Notes: generated by a model from the letters alone, not told the origin. A DNA stretch of 64,000 bases from Streptomyces spinosus (GCF_020400655.1 NZ_JAINRC010000005.1:186001-250000); one strand, 5' to 3'; shown: positions 33,568 through 41,940, numbered from the stretch's first letter. Numbers and translations are program-made.

Positions 33568-33626
33568 AGCCTTTCGTCTGGATCACGCCGGGCTCGCGGG
33601 ATCGGGCCTGATCCAAGCGGAAGACC
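33568..33626. repeat. Long imperfect palindrome at the 3' end of the amidase gene
   Basis: CTTTCGTCTGGATCACGCC on the left mirrors GGCCTGATCCAAGCGGAAGA on the right, about 22-nt arms. It ends in GACCCTAG at the amidase stop. The same end sequence, GAAAGACCCTAG preceded by GGATCCGGAC, occurs at 19155-19174 beside another minus-strand stop. It probably works as a terminator on the minus strand. Confidence 0.6.
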
Positions 33627-34220
33627 CTAGTCCTTCAGCCGCTCCCGCACCCGCTCCCGCAGCCAGGACATCCCGAAGCCCCGGGGGTCCACCTTCCCCG
33701 GCTGCCACTCCAGGTGGCCGATGACCGACCGTTCCGTCCATCCGTGGTGCCGGCACACCGCGGCGGCGACCCGCTCGATCGCCTCAAGCTGTTCGTCCGG
33801 CCACGGATCCTCCCCGTCGCCGAGGTTCTCGCACTCGAAGCCGTAGAAGTGCCGGTTGCCGTCGGTGTTCGCCTCGTTGTCCGGCGGCAGCCCCTTCTCG
33901 GCGATCACCGCGCGCAGCACCTCGTCGTCCCCGAGCCCGGCGTGGTTGGCGCGGCCGTAGCCGACCAGGTGGACCGTGCCGTCCTTGGTGATCACGCCGT
34001 GGCACAGCGGCCCCGGCAGGTCCGGGTGACCGTCCCGGCACAGCTCCACCGTGCGCGCGCCGCCCCGGGTCACCGTGTGGTGGATCATCACGCCGTGGAC
34101 CGGCCCCCAGGGGCCCTTGTGATTGCGGTTGTGGTGCCGCCAGTCGCCGACCTCGACGACCGTGACGCCCTCCGCCCTGAGCGCGTCAAGGAAACCGCTC
34201 GCCGACATGGGTGGGGCCAT
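33627..34220 (-). CDS. N-acetylmuramoyl-L-alanine amidase (Amidase_2/PGRP family)
   Basis: 197 residues. Zinc-site motifs of the PGRP/T7-lysozyme fold are present: VMIHHTVTRG with the first His pair (47-48), GRANHAGLG, and HLEWQPGKVDPRGF with the C-terminal Lys/Asp region. The enzyme cleaves the bond between MurNAc and the stem peptide. No signal peptide is seen and it lacks a cell-wall anchor, so it may act inside the cell, be exported by another route or resemble a phage-type lysin. ATG 34220 has AAGGAGTC just upstream. It is divergent from the encapsulin gene. Confidence 0.88.
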   Translation of the reverse strand: MAPPMSASGFLDALRAEGVTVVEVGDWRHHNRNHKGPWGPVHGVMIHHTVTRGGARTVELCRDGHPDLPGPLCHGVITKDGTVHLVGYGRANHAGLGDDEVLRAVIAEKGLPPDNEANTDGNRHFYGFECENLGDGEDPWPDEQLEAIERVAAAVCRHHGWTERSVIGHLEWQPGKVDPRGFGMSWLRERVRERLKD

Positions 34221-34406
34221 GCCCGACTCCTTCGTGCCGTGCCCGTGCGGCCGCCGGGCGCGGCCACCGGATGTCCTGCCCGCTTCTACCCAAACCGGAC
34301 GTCCCGCGACACTTCGTTCGTATGGTGTGCGAGCCGATCCGGACAGGCGGGCATGCCTCGCGAGCCGCGGCGAGATCGCCCATCGTGCCCAGTAATCCGA
34401 TGATCC

Positions 34407-34496
34407 ATTCCCGCTCTTTCGGGTAATGGCGCGGACACGCTCCGTGCTGGGACGCTCGATGCGAGACCGGTGCCCGGCGCACTTCGGCACCGGGCA
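34407..34496 (+). promoter_or_regulatory. Two hairpins in the leader of the encapsulin gene
   Basis: In the 297-nt gap before the encapsulin gene, CCATTCCCG/CGGGTAATGG form a stem at about 34407-34431. TGCCCGG (34471-34477) pairs with CCGGGCA (34490-34496), ending 5 nt before the GGGAGGG ribosome-binding site. The second could modulate translation initiation, the first could be an operator. No promoter consensus is clear. Confidence 0.45.
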
Positions 34497-34517
34497 TACA
34501 TGGGAGGGCATTTCTCT

Positions 34518-35924
34518 ATGTCGGTAGGCGAAGAGGTCCGCACGGATCAGGGCAGGCCGCAGCAGTCCCTCGGGACGGCGGCCGCGCGGAACCTGGCCAC
34601 CACCACCAAGTCCGTTCCGCAGATGCAGGAGATCAGCTCCCGCTGGCTGCTGCGCACGCTTCCCTGGGTGGACGTCCAGGGCGGCACGTACCGGGTGAAC
34701 CGGCGCCTGACGTACGCCGTCGGCGACGGCCGGATCACCTTCGTGAAGACCGGCAACCAGGTGGAGGTCATCCCGAACGAGCTGGGCGAGTTGCCGGCCC
34801 TGCGGTCGTACGAGGACACGGAGGTGCTGACCGAGCTGGCCCGCCGCTGCCGGCAGCGCGACTTCGCGCCCGGCGAGGTGATCGCCGACTTCGGCAACCA
34901 GGCGGACGAGGTCTACCTGCTCGCCCACGGCCGGGTGGAGAAGGTCAGCACGGGTCCCTACGGCGACGACGCCGTCCTCGGTGTCCTCGCCGACGGCGCC
35001 TACTTCGGCGACCAGGCGCTGCTCGACCCGGAGGCGATCTGGGAGTACACCGTCCGTGCGGACACCTCGACCACGGTGCTGATCCTCAGCCGCCAGGACT
35101 TCCAGCAGGTCGCGGAGCGCTCCGACTCGCTGCGCGCGCACCTGGAACGGCTGCGCTCGATCCCCGCGCAGCGGACCAACAGGTACGGGGAGAAGGAGGT
35201 CGAGCTGGCGGCCGGCCACTCCGGCGAGCCCGACATCCCGCACACCTTCGTGGACTACGAGCCACGGCCGCGCGAGTACGAACTGAGCATCGCCCAGACC
35301 GTGCTGCGCATCCACTCGCGCGTGGCCGACCTCTACAACCAGCCGATGAACCAGACCGAGCAGCAGCTGCGGCTCACGGTCGAGGCGCTGAAGGAGCGCC
35401 AGGAGCACGAGCTGGTCAACAACCCGGAGTTCGGTCTGCTCAGCAACTGCGAGTACGACCAGCGGATCCAGCCGCACGACGGCGTGCCGAGCCCGGACGA
35501 CCTGGACGAACTGCTCAGCCGCCGCCGCGGCACCAAGCTCCTGCTGGCCCATCCGCGCGCCATCGCCGCGATCGGGCGCGAGCTGAACAAGCGGGGACTG
35601 GTCCCGGAGACGATCGACATCGCCGGCAACCGCATCCCGACCTGGCGCGGGGTGCCGATCTACCCGTGCAACAAGATCCCAATCAGCGAGGCTCGTACGA
35701 CCTCGATCATCGCCATGCGTACCGGCGAGGCCGACCAGGGCGTCATCGGCCTCAGGCAGTCCGGCATCCCGGACGAGATCGAGCCGAGCCTGTCCGTCCG
35801 ATTCATGGGCATCAACGAGCAGGCCATCATCAAGTACCTGGTGACGGCGTACTACTCGGCCGCGGTCCTGGTGCCCGACGCGCTCGGCGTGCTGGAGAAC
35901 GTCGAGATCGGCCGATGGAGGTGA
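34518..35924 (+). CDS. Family 2B encapsulin shell protein with cyclic-nucleotide-binding domain (EshA-like)
   Basis: 468 residues. Sequence on either side of a cNMP-binding-type domain (about 95-205: [20 protein letters not shown] ... [20 protein letters not shown]) matches the HK97-like shell fold of family 2 encapsulins: N-arm [20 protein letters not shown], and a C-terminal part from [20 protein letters not shown] to [20 protein letters not shown]. Streptomyces EshA proteins belong here. The phosphate-binding cassette reads [15 protein letters not shown] and lacks the canonical Arg, so nucleotide binding may be weak or altered. ATG 34518 has GGGAGGG 9 nt upstream. Such shells assemble into ~60-subunit compartments in the cytosol. 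The next gene encodes a likely cargo. Recalled family knowledge, no alignment run. Confidence 0.85.
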   Translation: MSVGEEVRTDQGRPQQSLGTAAARNLATTTKSVPQMQEISSRWLLRTLPWVDVQGGTYRVNRRLTYAVGDGRITFVKTGNQVEVIPNELGELPALRSYEDTEVLTELARRCRQRDFAPGEVIADFGNQADEVYLLAHGRVEKVSTGPYGDDAVLGVLADGAYFGDQALLDPEAIWEYTVRADTSTTVLILSRQDFQQVAERSDSLRAHLERLRSIPAQRTNRYGEKEVELAAGHSGEPDIPHTFVDYEPRPREYELSIAQTVLRIHSRVADLYNQPMNQTEQQLRLTVEALKERQEHELVNNPEFGLLSNCEYDQRIQPHDGVPSPDDLDELLSRRRGTKLLLAHPRAIAAIGRELNKRGLVPETIDIAGNRIPTWRGVPIYPCNKIPISEARTTSIIAMRTGEADQGVIGLRQSGIPDEIEPSLSVRFMGINEQAIIKYLVTAYYSAAVLVPDALGVLENVEIGRWR

Positions 35925-36036
35925 CGTTTCCGCACGTCGCGGCCGTGTCCCCGCCCCCCGGGGCGGGTAGGCCCTCGGGGTACGCGTCCGGCCGGGCCGG
36001 TGACGACGTACTCCGTGGTCCTGGTGAGGGGGAGGC

Positions 36037-37182
36037 ATGGCCGAGTTCATGACGGAGACCGAACAGCGTTCCTCCGGGGTGTCGCGCCCCGGCACCCCGG
36101 AGGAGCCACCGGAGAAGGCCGGGGGTGGCGCCCCCGGTCCGCTCGAAGGACACGAGGCGCCGGTCCAGCTGGAGCGCGCCCGGAAGCTGGTCGACCCGGA
36201 GCTGCGCGCGGCCGTGGAGTCGCTGCCCGGCTCCATGTGCCGGATCGCGAGCTACCACTTCGGCTGGCAGCACGCCGACGGCGCCCCGGCGGCGGGCAAC
36301 GCGGGCAAGGCGATCAGGCCCGCGCTCGTGCTGGCGGCCGCCGCCGCGCTGGGCGGTCCGGCGGCCCGGGCGGCGGCCGTCCGGGCGGCGGCGGCGGTCG
36401 AACTGGTCCACAACTTCACGTTGTTGCACGACGACGTGATGGACCGGGACACCACCCGCCGCCACCGGCCGACGGCGTGGACCGTGTTCGGCGACGCCGA
36501 CGCGATCCTCGCCGGGGACGCCCTCCAGGCGCTGGCCCTGCGGCTGCTCGCCGAGGATCCGCACCCGGCCTCCGTGCCGGCCGCGGCCCGGCTCGCGGCC
36601 TGTGTCGTGGAGCTGTGCGAGGGCCAGCACGCCGACACCGACCTGGAGCGGTGCGCGCCGGACGCGGTCACCCTGGACGAGGTGCTCGCGATGGCCGAGG
36701 CCAAGACCGGCGCGCTGCTGGGCTGTGCCTGCGCGCTCGGCGCGCTGTACGCGGGCGCGGGCGAGGAGGAGGTGGCCGCGCTGGACGGCTTCGGCCGGCA
36801 GGCCGGGCTCGCCTTCCAGCTCATCGACGACGTCATCGGCATATGGGGAGACCCGCGGCACACCGGCAAGCCGGCCGGCGCGGATCTCGCCGCCCGCAAG
36901 AAGTCCCTGCCGGTGGTGGCGGCGCTCACCTCCGGCACTCCGGCGGCGGCCGAGCTCGCCGCGCTGTACGGGACGCCGTACCGCGAGGAGGAGGCGGAGG
37001 CCGGCGAGATCGCGCGTACCGCGCTGGCGGTGGAGCGGGCCGGCGGCCGGGACTGGGCGCAGGCCGAGGCGGCCGACCGGATGGCCCGGGCCATGCAGGA
37101 GCTGGCCCGCGCCGTTCCCGACCCGGAGGCGGCGGGCGGTCTGCTGGCGCTCGCCGAGTTCGTGACCCGGCGCACCAGCTGA
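36037..37182 (+). CDS. Polyprenyl (isoprenyl diphosphate) synthase, probable encapsulin cargo
   Basis: 381 residues. The trans-prenyltransferase core has the first Asp-rich motif LLHDDVMDRD (DDVMD at 132-136) and a second, FQLIDDVIGIWGD (264-272). Residues 1-45 are a Pro/Gly/Glu-rich, evidently disordered extension (RPGTPEEPPEKAGGGAPGPL); disordered N-terminal segments load cargo into family 2 encapsulins, and polyprenyl transferases are one of the known cargo classes. Placement 112 nt after the shell gene supports this. The ATG at 36037 is only 1 nt from GGAGG; ATG 36049 has better spacing and would remove four residues. Product chain length is not predicted. A strong terminator follows. Confidence 0.85.
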   Translation: MAEFMTETEQRSSGVSRPGTPEEPPEKAGGGAPGPLEGHEAPVQLERARKLVDPELRAAVESLPGSMCRIASYHFGWQHADGAPAAGNAGKAIRPALVLAAAAALGGPAARAAAVRAAAAVELVHNFTLLHDDVMDRDTTRRHRPTAWTVFGDADAILAGDALQALALRLLAEDPHPASVPAAARLAACVVELCEGQHADTDLERCAPDAVTLDEVLAMAEAKTGALLGCACALGALYAGAGEEEVAALDGFGRQAGLAFQLIDDVIGIWGDPRHTGKPAGADLAARKKSLPVVAALTSGTPAAAELAALYGTPYREEEAEAGEIARTALAVERAGGRDWAQAEAADRMARAMQELARAVPDPEAAGGLLALAEFVTRRTS

Positions 37183-37272
37183 GGGCCGCCCGTCCCGGCG
37201 GCCGAGCAGAACCCGGAGCCCCCAGGCCCGTGCGGCTCCTGACCCCGTACGGTCATCGGGAGGCTCCGGCCA

Positions 37273-37311
37273 GGCGGCCCCCGCACACCCCGACGGTGTG
37301 CGGGGGCCGCC
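37273..37311 (+). terminator. Strong hairpin terminator after polyprenyl synthase gene
   Basis: A perfect 17-bp stem (GGCGGCCCCCGCACACC with GGTGTGCGGGGGCCGCC, 5-nt loop) about 90 nt after the stop. It marks the end of the encapsulin/cargo unit. Confidence 0.8.
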
Positions 37312-37384
37312 GATCCTCCCCGCACGGGCCTCGGGGCCGCCGCGGCAAGGAGCGCCGGGGGCGCCACCGCTCTACCCTGAGGGC

Positions 37385-37639
37385 ATGGACAGCGAGGGCC
37401 ACGCCTGTCCCGTCTGCGGACAGCCCGTGGAAACGGTCGTCAAGCGGCACAAGACCCTGGGCGCCTGGGTGCCGGTCTGGGGCCCTGGGCCCTGCCGCAA
37501 CCCCGGCTGCGCGACGTACGAGGAGAGCGGTCCCCGGGCCGCCGGGCAGCAGCGTTCCGCCGGTGCCGAGGCCCGGCCGGGCGGCGGCAACGGTCCGCAG
37601 GGCCCGCCGGTGGCGGGCACCGGGAGCAGCGCCGTCTGA
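37385..37639 (+). CDS. Small zinc-ribbon protein
   Basis: 84 residues. The N-terminal half holds CPVCGQPVETVVKRHKTLGA and CRNPGCATY, two Cys pairs spaced as in a rubredoxin/zinc-ribbon knuckle. The C-terminal half is low-complexity (Gly, Pro, Ala). No catalytic motif. It lies between the polyprenyl synthase terminator and a DUF952 gene; spacing (36 nt) suggests co-transcription with the latter. Function unknown. Confidence 0.6.
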   Translation: MDSEGHACPVCGQPVETVVKRHKTLGAWVPVWGPGPCRNPGCATYEESGPRAAGQQRSAGAEARPGGGNGPQGPPVAGTGSSAV

Positions 37640-37675
37640 GCGCCCAGGGGGGCGGGGGCGCCGTAGCGTGGGCGC

Positions 37676-38050
37676 ATGCCGAAACTGCCGTACATCCTGC
37701 ACATCACCGAGCGCTCCCTGTGGGAGGCGGCGCGTGCGCGCGGCTCCTACGAGATGTCCACCAGGGGCCGCAGCCTCCAGGAGGAGGGCTTCATCCACTG
37801 CTCCACCCGTGAGCAGCTCCCGCGTATCGCCGACTTCCTCTACGGCGGCTACGACGGCCCGGACGAGCTGGTCGTGCTGGTCGTGGACCCGGCGCGGGTC
37901 GGGGCTCCGGTGAGGTACGAGTCCGCGGAGCCGGGCGGGGAGGAGTTCCCGCACGTGTACGGGCCCGTACCGCCCGAGGCGGTGGTGGACGTGGAGCCCT
38001 GGGACCGGCACCGGGGGCCGGGGCGGGAGGCGGGGAAGGCCGACCACTGA
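37676..38050 (+). CDS. DUF952 family protein
   Basis: 124 residues with the DUF952 pattern: ILHITERSLWEAARARGSY, then EEGFIHCSTREQLPRIADFL, DELVVLVVDPARVGAPVRYE and a C-terminal FPHVYGPVPPEAVVDV. DUF952 proteins have a small alpha/beta fold resembling glutathione-S-transferase or ADP-ribosyl transferase-like folds in different predictions; no reaction is established to my knowledge. The conserved FIHCST and PHVYG motifs probably line a pocket. It stands downstream of the zinc-ribbon gene. Family sure, function unknown. Confidence 0.85.
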   Translation: MPKLPYILHITERSLWEAARARGSYEMSTRGRSLQEEGFIHCSTREQLPRIADFLYGGYDGPDELVVLVVDPARVGAPVRYESAEPGGEEFPHVYGPVPPEAVVDVEPWDRHRGPGREAGKADH

Positions 38051-38165
38051 CACACCGCCTGTCCCGCGTGGCGGTCAGCCGGCGCCGGCGCCCCGACCAC
38101 GGTGACCACCGCCGGCCGGCGGCCCGCCCGTCCGTCCGGTCATCGGCCCTGCCCGGACTCCCCGG

Positions 38166-38520
38166 ATGACGATCCGCTGGACGTACGCCTTCGCCGACCG
38201 ACCGGCCGGCCGCGCGCCTCGCCGACGCGTGCGCCTTCCGGGCGGCCGTCACCGGCACCCGGCTCTCCGCGTCCCGTGGCGAGCACGGCGATTGGGCCGT
38301 ACTGCGCTCTCCGGCGGGGCAGGCGTTCTGCGCCGTGCCCTGGCACGGGGAGACGGTACGGCCGCCGGTGGTCTCCGGCAGCCGTCCGGACCAGGTGTGC
38401 CTGGGCGTCCCGCCGTCCCGGTAAGACGCCGAGTGCGCGTTCCGGCCCGCGCTGACCGGATGGGCGCGGCACGAGCAGCCGGGCGACGCGCGGCGGGAGC
38501 GCAGCGGCCGGAGTCCAGCG
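38166..38520 (+). pseudogene. Decayed VOC/glyoxalase-like gene
   Basis: ATG 38166 begins MTIRWTYAFADRPAGR, typical of a Streptomyces VOC protein, but the sense then moves to the +1 frame (RLADACAFRAAVTGTRLSAS, GEHGDWAVLRSPAGQAFCAV, PDQVCLGVPPSR). It meets TAA at 38422 and continues with AECAFRPALTGWARHE before dissolving. At least one frameshift, one stop and a truncated second half make it non-functional. It fills most of the 500-nt gap between the DUF952 gene and the intact VOC gene. Confidence 0.65.
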
Positions 38521-38552
38521 GCCGGAGTCGGCGCGGAGTCGGCGGGCGGGGT

Positions 38553-38969
38553 TCAGCCCGTGGGGCGTTCGATGAAGCGGAGCTGGTTGCCGGCCGGGTC
38601 GCGGAAGGCGCAGTCGCGCACCCCGTACGGCTGGTCCATCGGCTCCTGGAGGACGTCGGCGCCGGACTCGCGGACCCGCTCGTACAGCGCGTCGCAGTCC
38701 GGCGTGGTGAAGATGACGCCGCGCAGCAGGCCCTTGGCGAGGAGTTCGTTGAGCGCCTGCTTGTCGGCGGGGGAGGCGTCCGGGCTCGCGTCCGGCGGCT
38801 CCAGGACGATCTCCACGTCGGGCTGGAGCGGGGAGCCCAGGGTCACCCAGCGCATCCCCTCGAAGCCCACGTCGTTGCGGATCTGAAGGCCGAGCACGTC
38901 GCGGTAGAAGGCGATGGCCTTGTCGTGGTCGTCCACGGCGAGGAAACACTGCGCGAGTTTCACGTCCAT
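38553..38969 (-). CDS. VOC family protein (glyoxalase/bleomycin-resistance fold)
   Basis: 138 residues. Two beta-alpha-beta-beta-beta modules: KLAQCFLAVDDHDKAIAFYR, DVLGLQIRNDV, then a second with RGVIFTTPDCDALYERVRES, DVLQEPMDQPYGVRDCAFRD and PAGNQLRFIE. The pattern GVRDCAFRDPAGNQLRFIE is standard for VOC metalloproteins, here with metal ligands only partly kept. Ligand unknown. An AraC-type regulator gene lies 35 nt upstream on the same strand, and this pair is frequently co-transcribed in actinobacteria. Confidence 0.87.
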   Translation of the reverse strand: MDVKLAQCFLAVDDHDKAIAFYRDVLGLQIRNDVGFEGMRWVTLGSPLQPDVEIVLEPPDASPDASPADKQALNELLAKGLLRGVIFTTPDCDALYERVRESGADVLQEPMDQPYGVRDCAFRDPAGNQLRFIERPTG

Positions 38970-39004
38970 GGACCCACCCTAGGACCGGGCGGCGGGATCG
39001 CGCC

Positions 39005-39433
39005 TCAGTACGGGCGGCGGCGCGGCCGGGTCAGCCTGCGGGCCACACAGGGCGGGATCGCCGCGGTCTCCTCGTGGTCGCGGGCCCGGTAGGCGCTCGG
39101 CGTCTCGCCGACCAGCTCGGTGAACCGGGAGCTGAAGGAGCCGAGCGAGGTGCAGCCGACGGCGAGGCACACCTCGGTCACGCTGAGGTCGCCCCGGCGC
39201 AGCAGGGCCTTGGCCCGTTCGATCCGCCGGGTCATCAGGTAGCTGTACGGCGTCTCCCCGAACGCCTTGCGGAAGCTGCGCTGGAAGTGGCCGGGGGACA
39301 TGAGGGCGTCACGGGCCAGCTCGGTCATGTCGAGCGGCTCGGCGTACTCGCGGTCCATGCGGTCGCGCACGCGCCGCAGCCGTCTCAGGTCCTCCAGGGC
39401 GGTCACCCGATCAGCTTCGCACGGACGCGTCAC
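39005..39433 (-). CDS. Small AraC-type transcriptional regulator
   Basis: 142 residues, essentially only the two-HTH AraC DNA-binding domain (LDMTELARDALMSPGHFQRS and LSVTEVCLAVGCTSLGSFSS, then FTELVGETPSAYRAR). No ligand domain is attached, so activity may depend on expression level or partner. It precedes the VOC gene in one probable operon, and VOC-AraC pairs usually act on small toxic electrophiles or resistance, which is inference. Start uncertain: GTG 39433 or the in-frame GTG 30 nt later (MTALEDLRRL). Confidence 0.82.
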   Translation of the reverse strand: MTRPCEADRVTALEDLRRLRRVRDRMDREYAEPLDMTELARDALMSPGHFQRSFRKAFGETPYSYLMTRRIERAKALLRRGDLSVTEVCLAVGCTSLGSFSSRFTELVGETPSAYRARDHEETAAIPPCVARRLTRPRRRPY

Positions 39434-39554
39434 GCAGTGCCGGGAAAAGACCGCACCCGGTCCGTCAGGACGCCGTGAAGGCGGCCTGGAGGCCGGGTGC
39501 GGGCGGGAAATCGCCGAGGTTAGGGGAACCTCGGTCAGAAGGCGCGGGACGAGC

Positions 39555-39950
39555 TCAGGCCTTCTTGGTCTCCCAGAAGATCTTGTCGATCTGGGCGATG
39601 TAGTCCAGCGCCTTCTGGCCCGTGGCCGGGTCGGTGGACGCCTTGGCGGCCGAGAGGGCCTTCAGGGTGTCGTTGACCAGCTGGTGCAGCTCCGGGTACT
39701 TCTCGAAGTGCGGGGCCTTGAAGTAGTCGCTCCAGAGCACGGAGACGTGGTGCTTGGCCAGCTCCGCGCGCTGCTCCTTGATGACGGTGGCACGCGTCTG
39801 GAAGTGGGGGTCGTCGTTACCGGCCATCTTCTCCTGGACGGCCTTCACCGACTCCGCCTCGATGCGGGCCTGGGCCGGGTCGTACACGCCGCAGGGCAGG
39901 TCGCAGTGTGCGCTGACCTTGACCTTGGGGGCAAACAGGCGGGAAAGCAT
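39555..39950 (-). CDS. sodN: Nickel superoxide dismutase (precursor)
   Basis: Disproportionates superoxide in the cytoplasm. 131 residues: a 14-residue propeptide (MLSRLFAPKVKVSA) followed by the nickel hook HCDLPCGVYD, where the new N-terminal His1, Cys2 and Cys6 bind nickel after cleavage. The remainder is the four-helix bundle ending DYIAQIDKIFWETKKA. AGGAAGG precedes the ATG. The processing protease SodX is encoded divergently 145 bp away. In S. coelicolor sodN responds to nickel through Nur and an sRNA processed from sodF mRNA; no Nur box is confidently seen here. Confidence 0.97.
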   Translation of the reverse strand: MLSRLFAPKVKVSAHCDLPCGVYDPAQARIEAESVKAVQEKMAGNDDPHFQTRATVIKEQRAELAKHHVSVLWSDYFKAPHFEKYPELHQLVNDTLKALSAAKASTDPATGQKALDYIAQIDKIFWETKKA

Positions 39951-40095
39951 GGAGCATTCCTTCCTCGTGATCGTCTTCTCAGGTGCGACATTACTCCCTG
40001 TGGAAGGCGATTTCTCGGGTGCCCCCTAGGGCTTAGGACAAAAGTCCAGGGTGAGACTGAGACTGGTGGAGGAACGGACCGGGGAGGTGCCGGGG

Positions 40096-40530
40096 ATGCC
40101 GGAGCTGTCGCAGGAGACCGAACGGGGGAGGGCCGGGGCGCCCTTCGGGCTGGCCGAGGTGACCGGCCCGTCGATGGTGCCCACGCTGCACCACGGGGAC
40201 CAGTTGCTGGTGCGGTACGCAGGTGTGGTCAGGCCCGGGGACGTCGTGGTCCTGCGTCACCCGTTCCAGCAGGACCTGCTGGTCGTCAAGCGGGCCGTGG
40301 AGCGCCGCGAGGGCGGCTGGTGGGTGCTCGGCGACAACCCGTACGCCGGCGGGGACAGCACGGACTACGGGGTCGTGCCCGAGGAGCTGATCCTCGGGAC
40401 GGCCAGGTTCCGCTTCCGCCCGCTGCGGGCCGGTCAGCGCTCGCCGCTGGCGCTGCTGCGCTGGGCGCTCTCGGCGGCGAGGCCGCTGCTGCCCGACCGG
40501 TCGGCCTCCAGGCGCTTGCGGGCGCGGTAG
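40096..40530 (+). CDS. sodX: Nickel-type SOD maturation protease SodX (S26 family)
   Basis: 144 residues with the signal-peptidase-like Ser/Lys dyad: EVTGPSMVPTL (Ser26) and LLVVKRAVER (Lys65), plus GDNPYAGGDSTDYG. It trims the SodN propeptide to expose His1. Unlike secreted signal peptidases it has no N-terminal membrane helix. ATG 40096 is used because GGGGAGG at 40081-40087 is 8 nt upstream; an earlier in-frame start at 40051 has none. The last 97 nt overlap, antisense, the 3' end of the CGNR gene. Divergent from sodN. Confidence 0.93.
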   Translation: MPELSQETERGRAGAPFGLAEVTGPSMVPTLHHGDQLLVRYAGVVRPGDVVVLRHPFQQDLLVVKRAVERREGGWWVLGDNPYAGGDSTDYGVVPEELILGTARFRFRPLRAGQRSPLALLRWALSAARPLLPDRSASRRLRAR

Positions 40531-41063
40531 GCCGCGACGTTGGCGCGGGTGGCGCAGCGGTCGGAGCAGTAGCGGCGGGAACGGTTGGTCGAGGTGTCCA
40601 GGTAGGCGTTGCGGCACGGGGCGGCCTCGCACAGGCCGAGCCGGTCGACGCCGTACTCGGTGAGGTGGAAGGCCAGGCCCATCGCCGCGATCGCCGCGTA
40701 GCCGGCGGTGGCGTTGGACGGGTGGTCGGCCAGGTGCATGTGCCACAGCGGGCGGCCGTCCTCGTCGCGGTGGTCGTGCCCGGAGATCTGCGGGCTGACC
40801 GGGAACTCCAGCAGCAGGGAGTTCAGCAGGTCCACGGCCAGGGTCTCGTCGCCCTGGTCGGCGGCCTCGAAGACCCCGCGCAGCCGGGCCCGGACCGAGC
40901 GGAAGCGCGTGACGTCGGCGTCGGTGGCGCGGCGGGCCGCGGAGCCGTTGTCGCCGAAGAGATCGCGGACGGCCTCGACCGTGGTCAGGGTGTCCCTGCC
41001 CCGGGCCGGTTCCTCGCTGTTGACGAGACGTACGGCGTAATCCGAGTAATAGGCCAGTTCCAC
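40434..41063 (-). CDS. CGNR zinc-finger/ABATE-domain protein
   Basis: 209 residues. The N-terminal ABATE domain (LAYYSDYAVRLVNSEEPARG ... ATADVTRFRSVRARLRG-like helices) is followed by a C-terminal CGNR-type zinc finger with CRNAYLDTSTNRSRRYCSDR then CATRANVAAYRARKR; here the first Cys pair is CEAAPCRN. The family is thought to act as stress-related transcriptional regulators, which rests on the zinc finger and little else. GTG 41063 has AAGGA upstream. Its 3' end runs 97 nt into sodX from the opposite strand, so transcripts are antisense there. Confidence 0.85.
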   Translation of the reverse strand: MELAYYSDYAVRLVNSEEPARGRDTLTTVEAVRDLFGDNGSAARRATDADVTRFRSVRARLRGVFEAADQGDETLAVDLLNSLLLEFPVSPQISGHDHRDEDGRPLWHMHLADHPSNATAGYAAIAAMGLAFHLTEYGVDRLGLCEAAPCRNAYLDTSTNRSRRYCSDRCATRANVAAYRARKRLEADRSGSSGLAAESAQRSSASGER

Positions 41064-41163
41064 TTGTAGTCCTTACGGAGGCGCTTTATCGTCGGGTCTG
41101 CGGTCGGGTAACAGCCGGTCGTGCTTCCAGGGTATTACGCGAACCGAGGGGAGTCGGGATTCC

Positions 41164-41922
41164 ATGACGACGAGTACCGGGACCGACTGGGCGGCCTGGC
41201 AGGAGAGCTGGGACCGGCAGCAGGAGTGGTACATGCCGGACCGTGAGGAACGGTTCCGGATCATGCTCGACATGGTCGAGGCGCTCGTGGGCACCGCCCC
41301 CCGCGTGCTGGACCTCGCGTGCGGCACCGGCAGCATCACCGCCCGGCTGCTGCGCCGCTTCCCCGACGCCACCAGCACCGGCGTCGACCTCGACCCCGCG
41401 CTGCTCGCCATCGCCCACGGCACCTTCGCCGGCGACGACCGGGTCACGCTCGTGACCGCCGACCTGAAGGACCCCGACTGGCCGGCCGCGCTGCCGTACG
41501 ACTCCTACGACGCCGTACTGACCGCCACGGCCCTCCACTGGCTGCACAGCGAACCCCTCGCGGCCCTCTACGGTCGGGTCGCGGGGCTGGTCCGCGACGG
41601 CGGTGTCTTCATGAACGCGGACCACATGATCGACGACACCACGCCCCGGATCAACGCGGCCGAGCGCGCCCAGCGCCGCGCCCGCATGGATCAGGCCAAG
41701 CGGGACGGCGCCCTGGACTGGGCCGACTGGTGGCGGCTGGCCGCCCAGGACCCGGTCCTCGCCGAGCCGACCGCCCGCCGCTTCGAGATCTACGGCGAAC
41801 ACGCGGACGGCGACACGCCGTCGGCGGCGTGGCACGCGCGCACGCTGCTCGCCCGGGGCTTCGCCGAGGCCCGGCCGGTGTGGTGCTCGCCCTCGGACAC
41901 GCTGCTCCTCGCCGTCAAGTAG
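41164..41922 (+). CDS. Class I SAM-dependent methyltransferase
   Basis: 252 residues. SAM-binding motif I is VLDLACGTGSITARLL, acidic residue after beta2 in STGVDLDPALL, motif II YDAVLTATALHWL and a final strand with DTLLLAVK. The substrate cap is not distinctive, so the acceptor is unknown. ATG 41164 has GAGGGGAG upstream. The gene is alone on its strand, followed by a perfect bidirectional hairpin shared with the amino-acid ABC transporter operon. Confidence 0.88.
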   Translation: MTTSTGTDWAAWQESWDRQQEWYMPDREERFRIMLDMVEALVGTAPRVLDLACGTGSITARLLRRFPDATSTGVDLDPALLAIAHGTFAGDDRVTLVTADLKDPDWPAALPYDSYDAVLTATALHWLHSEPLAALYGRVAGLVRDGGVFMNADHMIDDTTPRINAAERAQRRARMDQAKRDGALDWADWWRLAAQDPVLAEPTARRFEIYGEHADGDTPSAAWHARTLLARGFAEARPVWCSPSDTLLLAVK

Positions 41923-41940
41923 CCGGAACGCGGCACGCGC

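Noticed and set aside
33627..36236. 869-codon minus-strand frame running from the amidase back through the encapsulin gene
   Set aside because: Only the amidase part (to 34220) is real. The rest is antisense to the encapsulin gene and low-complexity.
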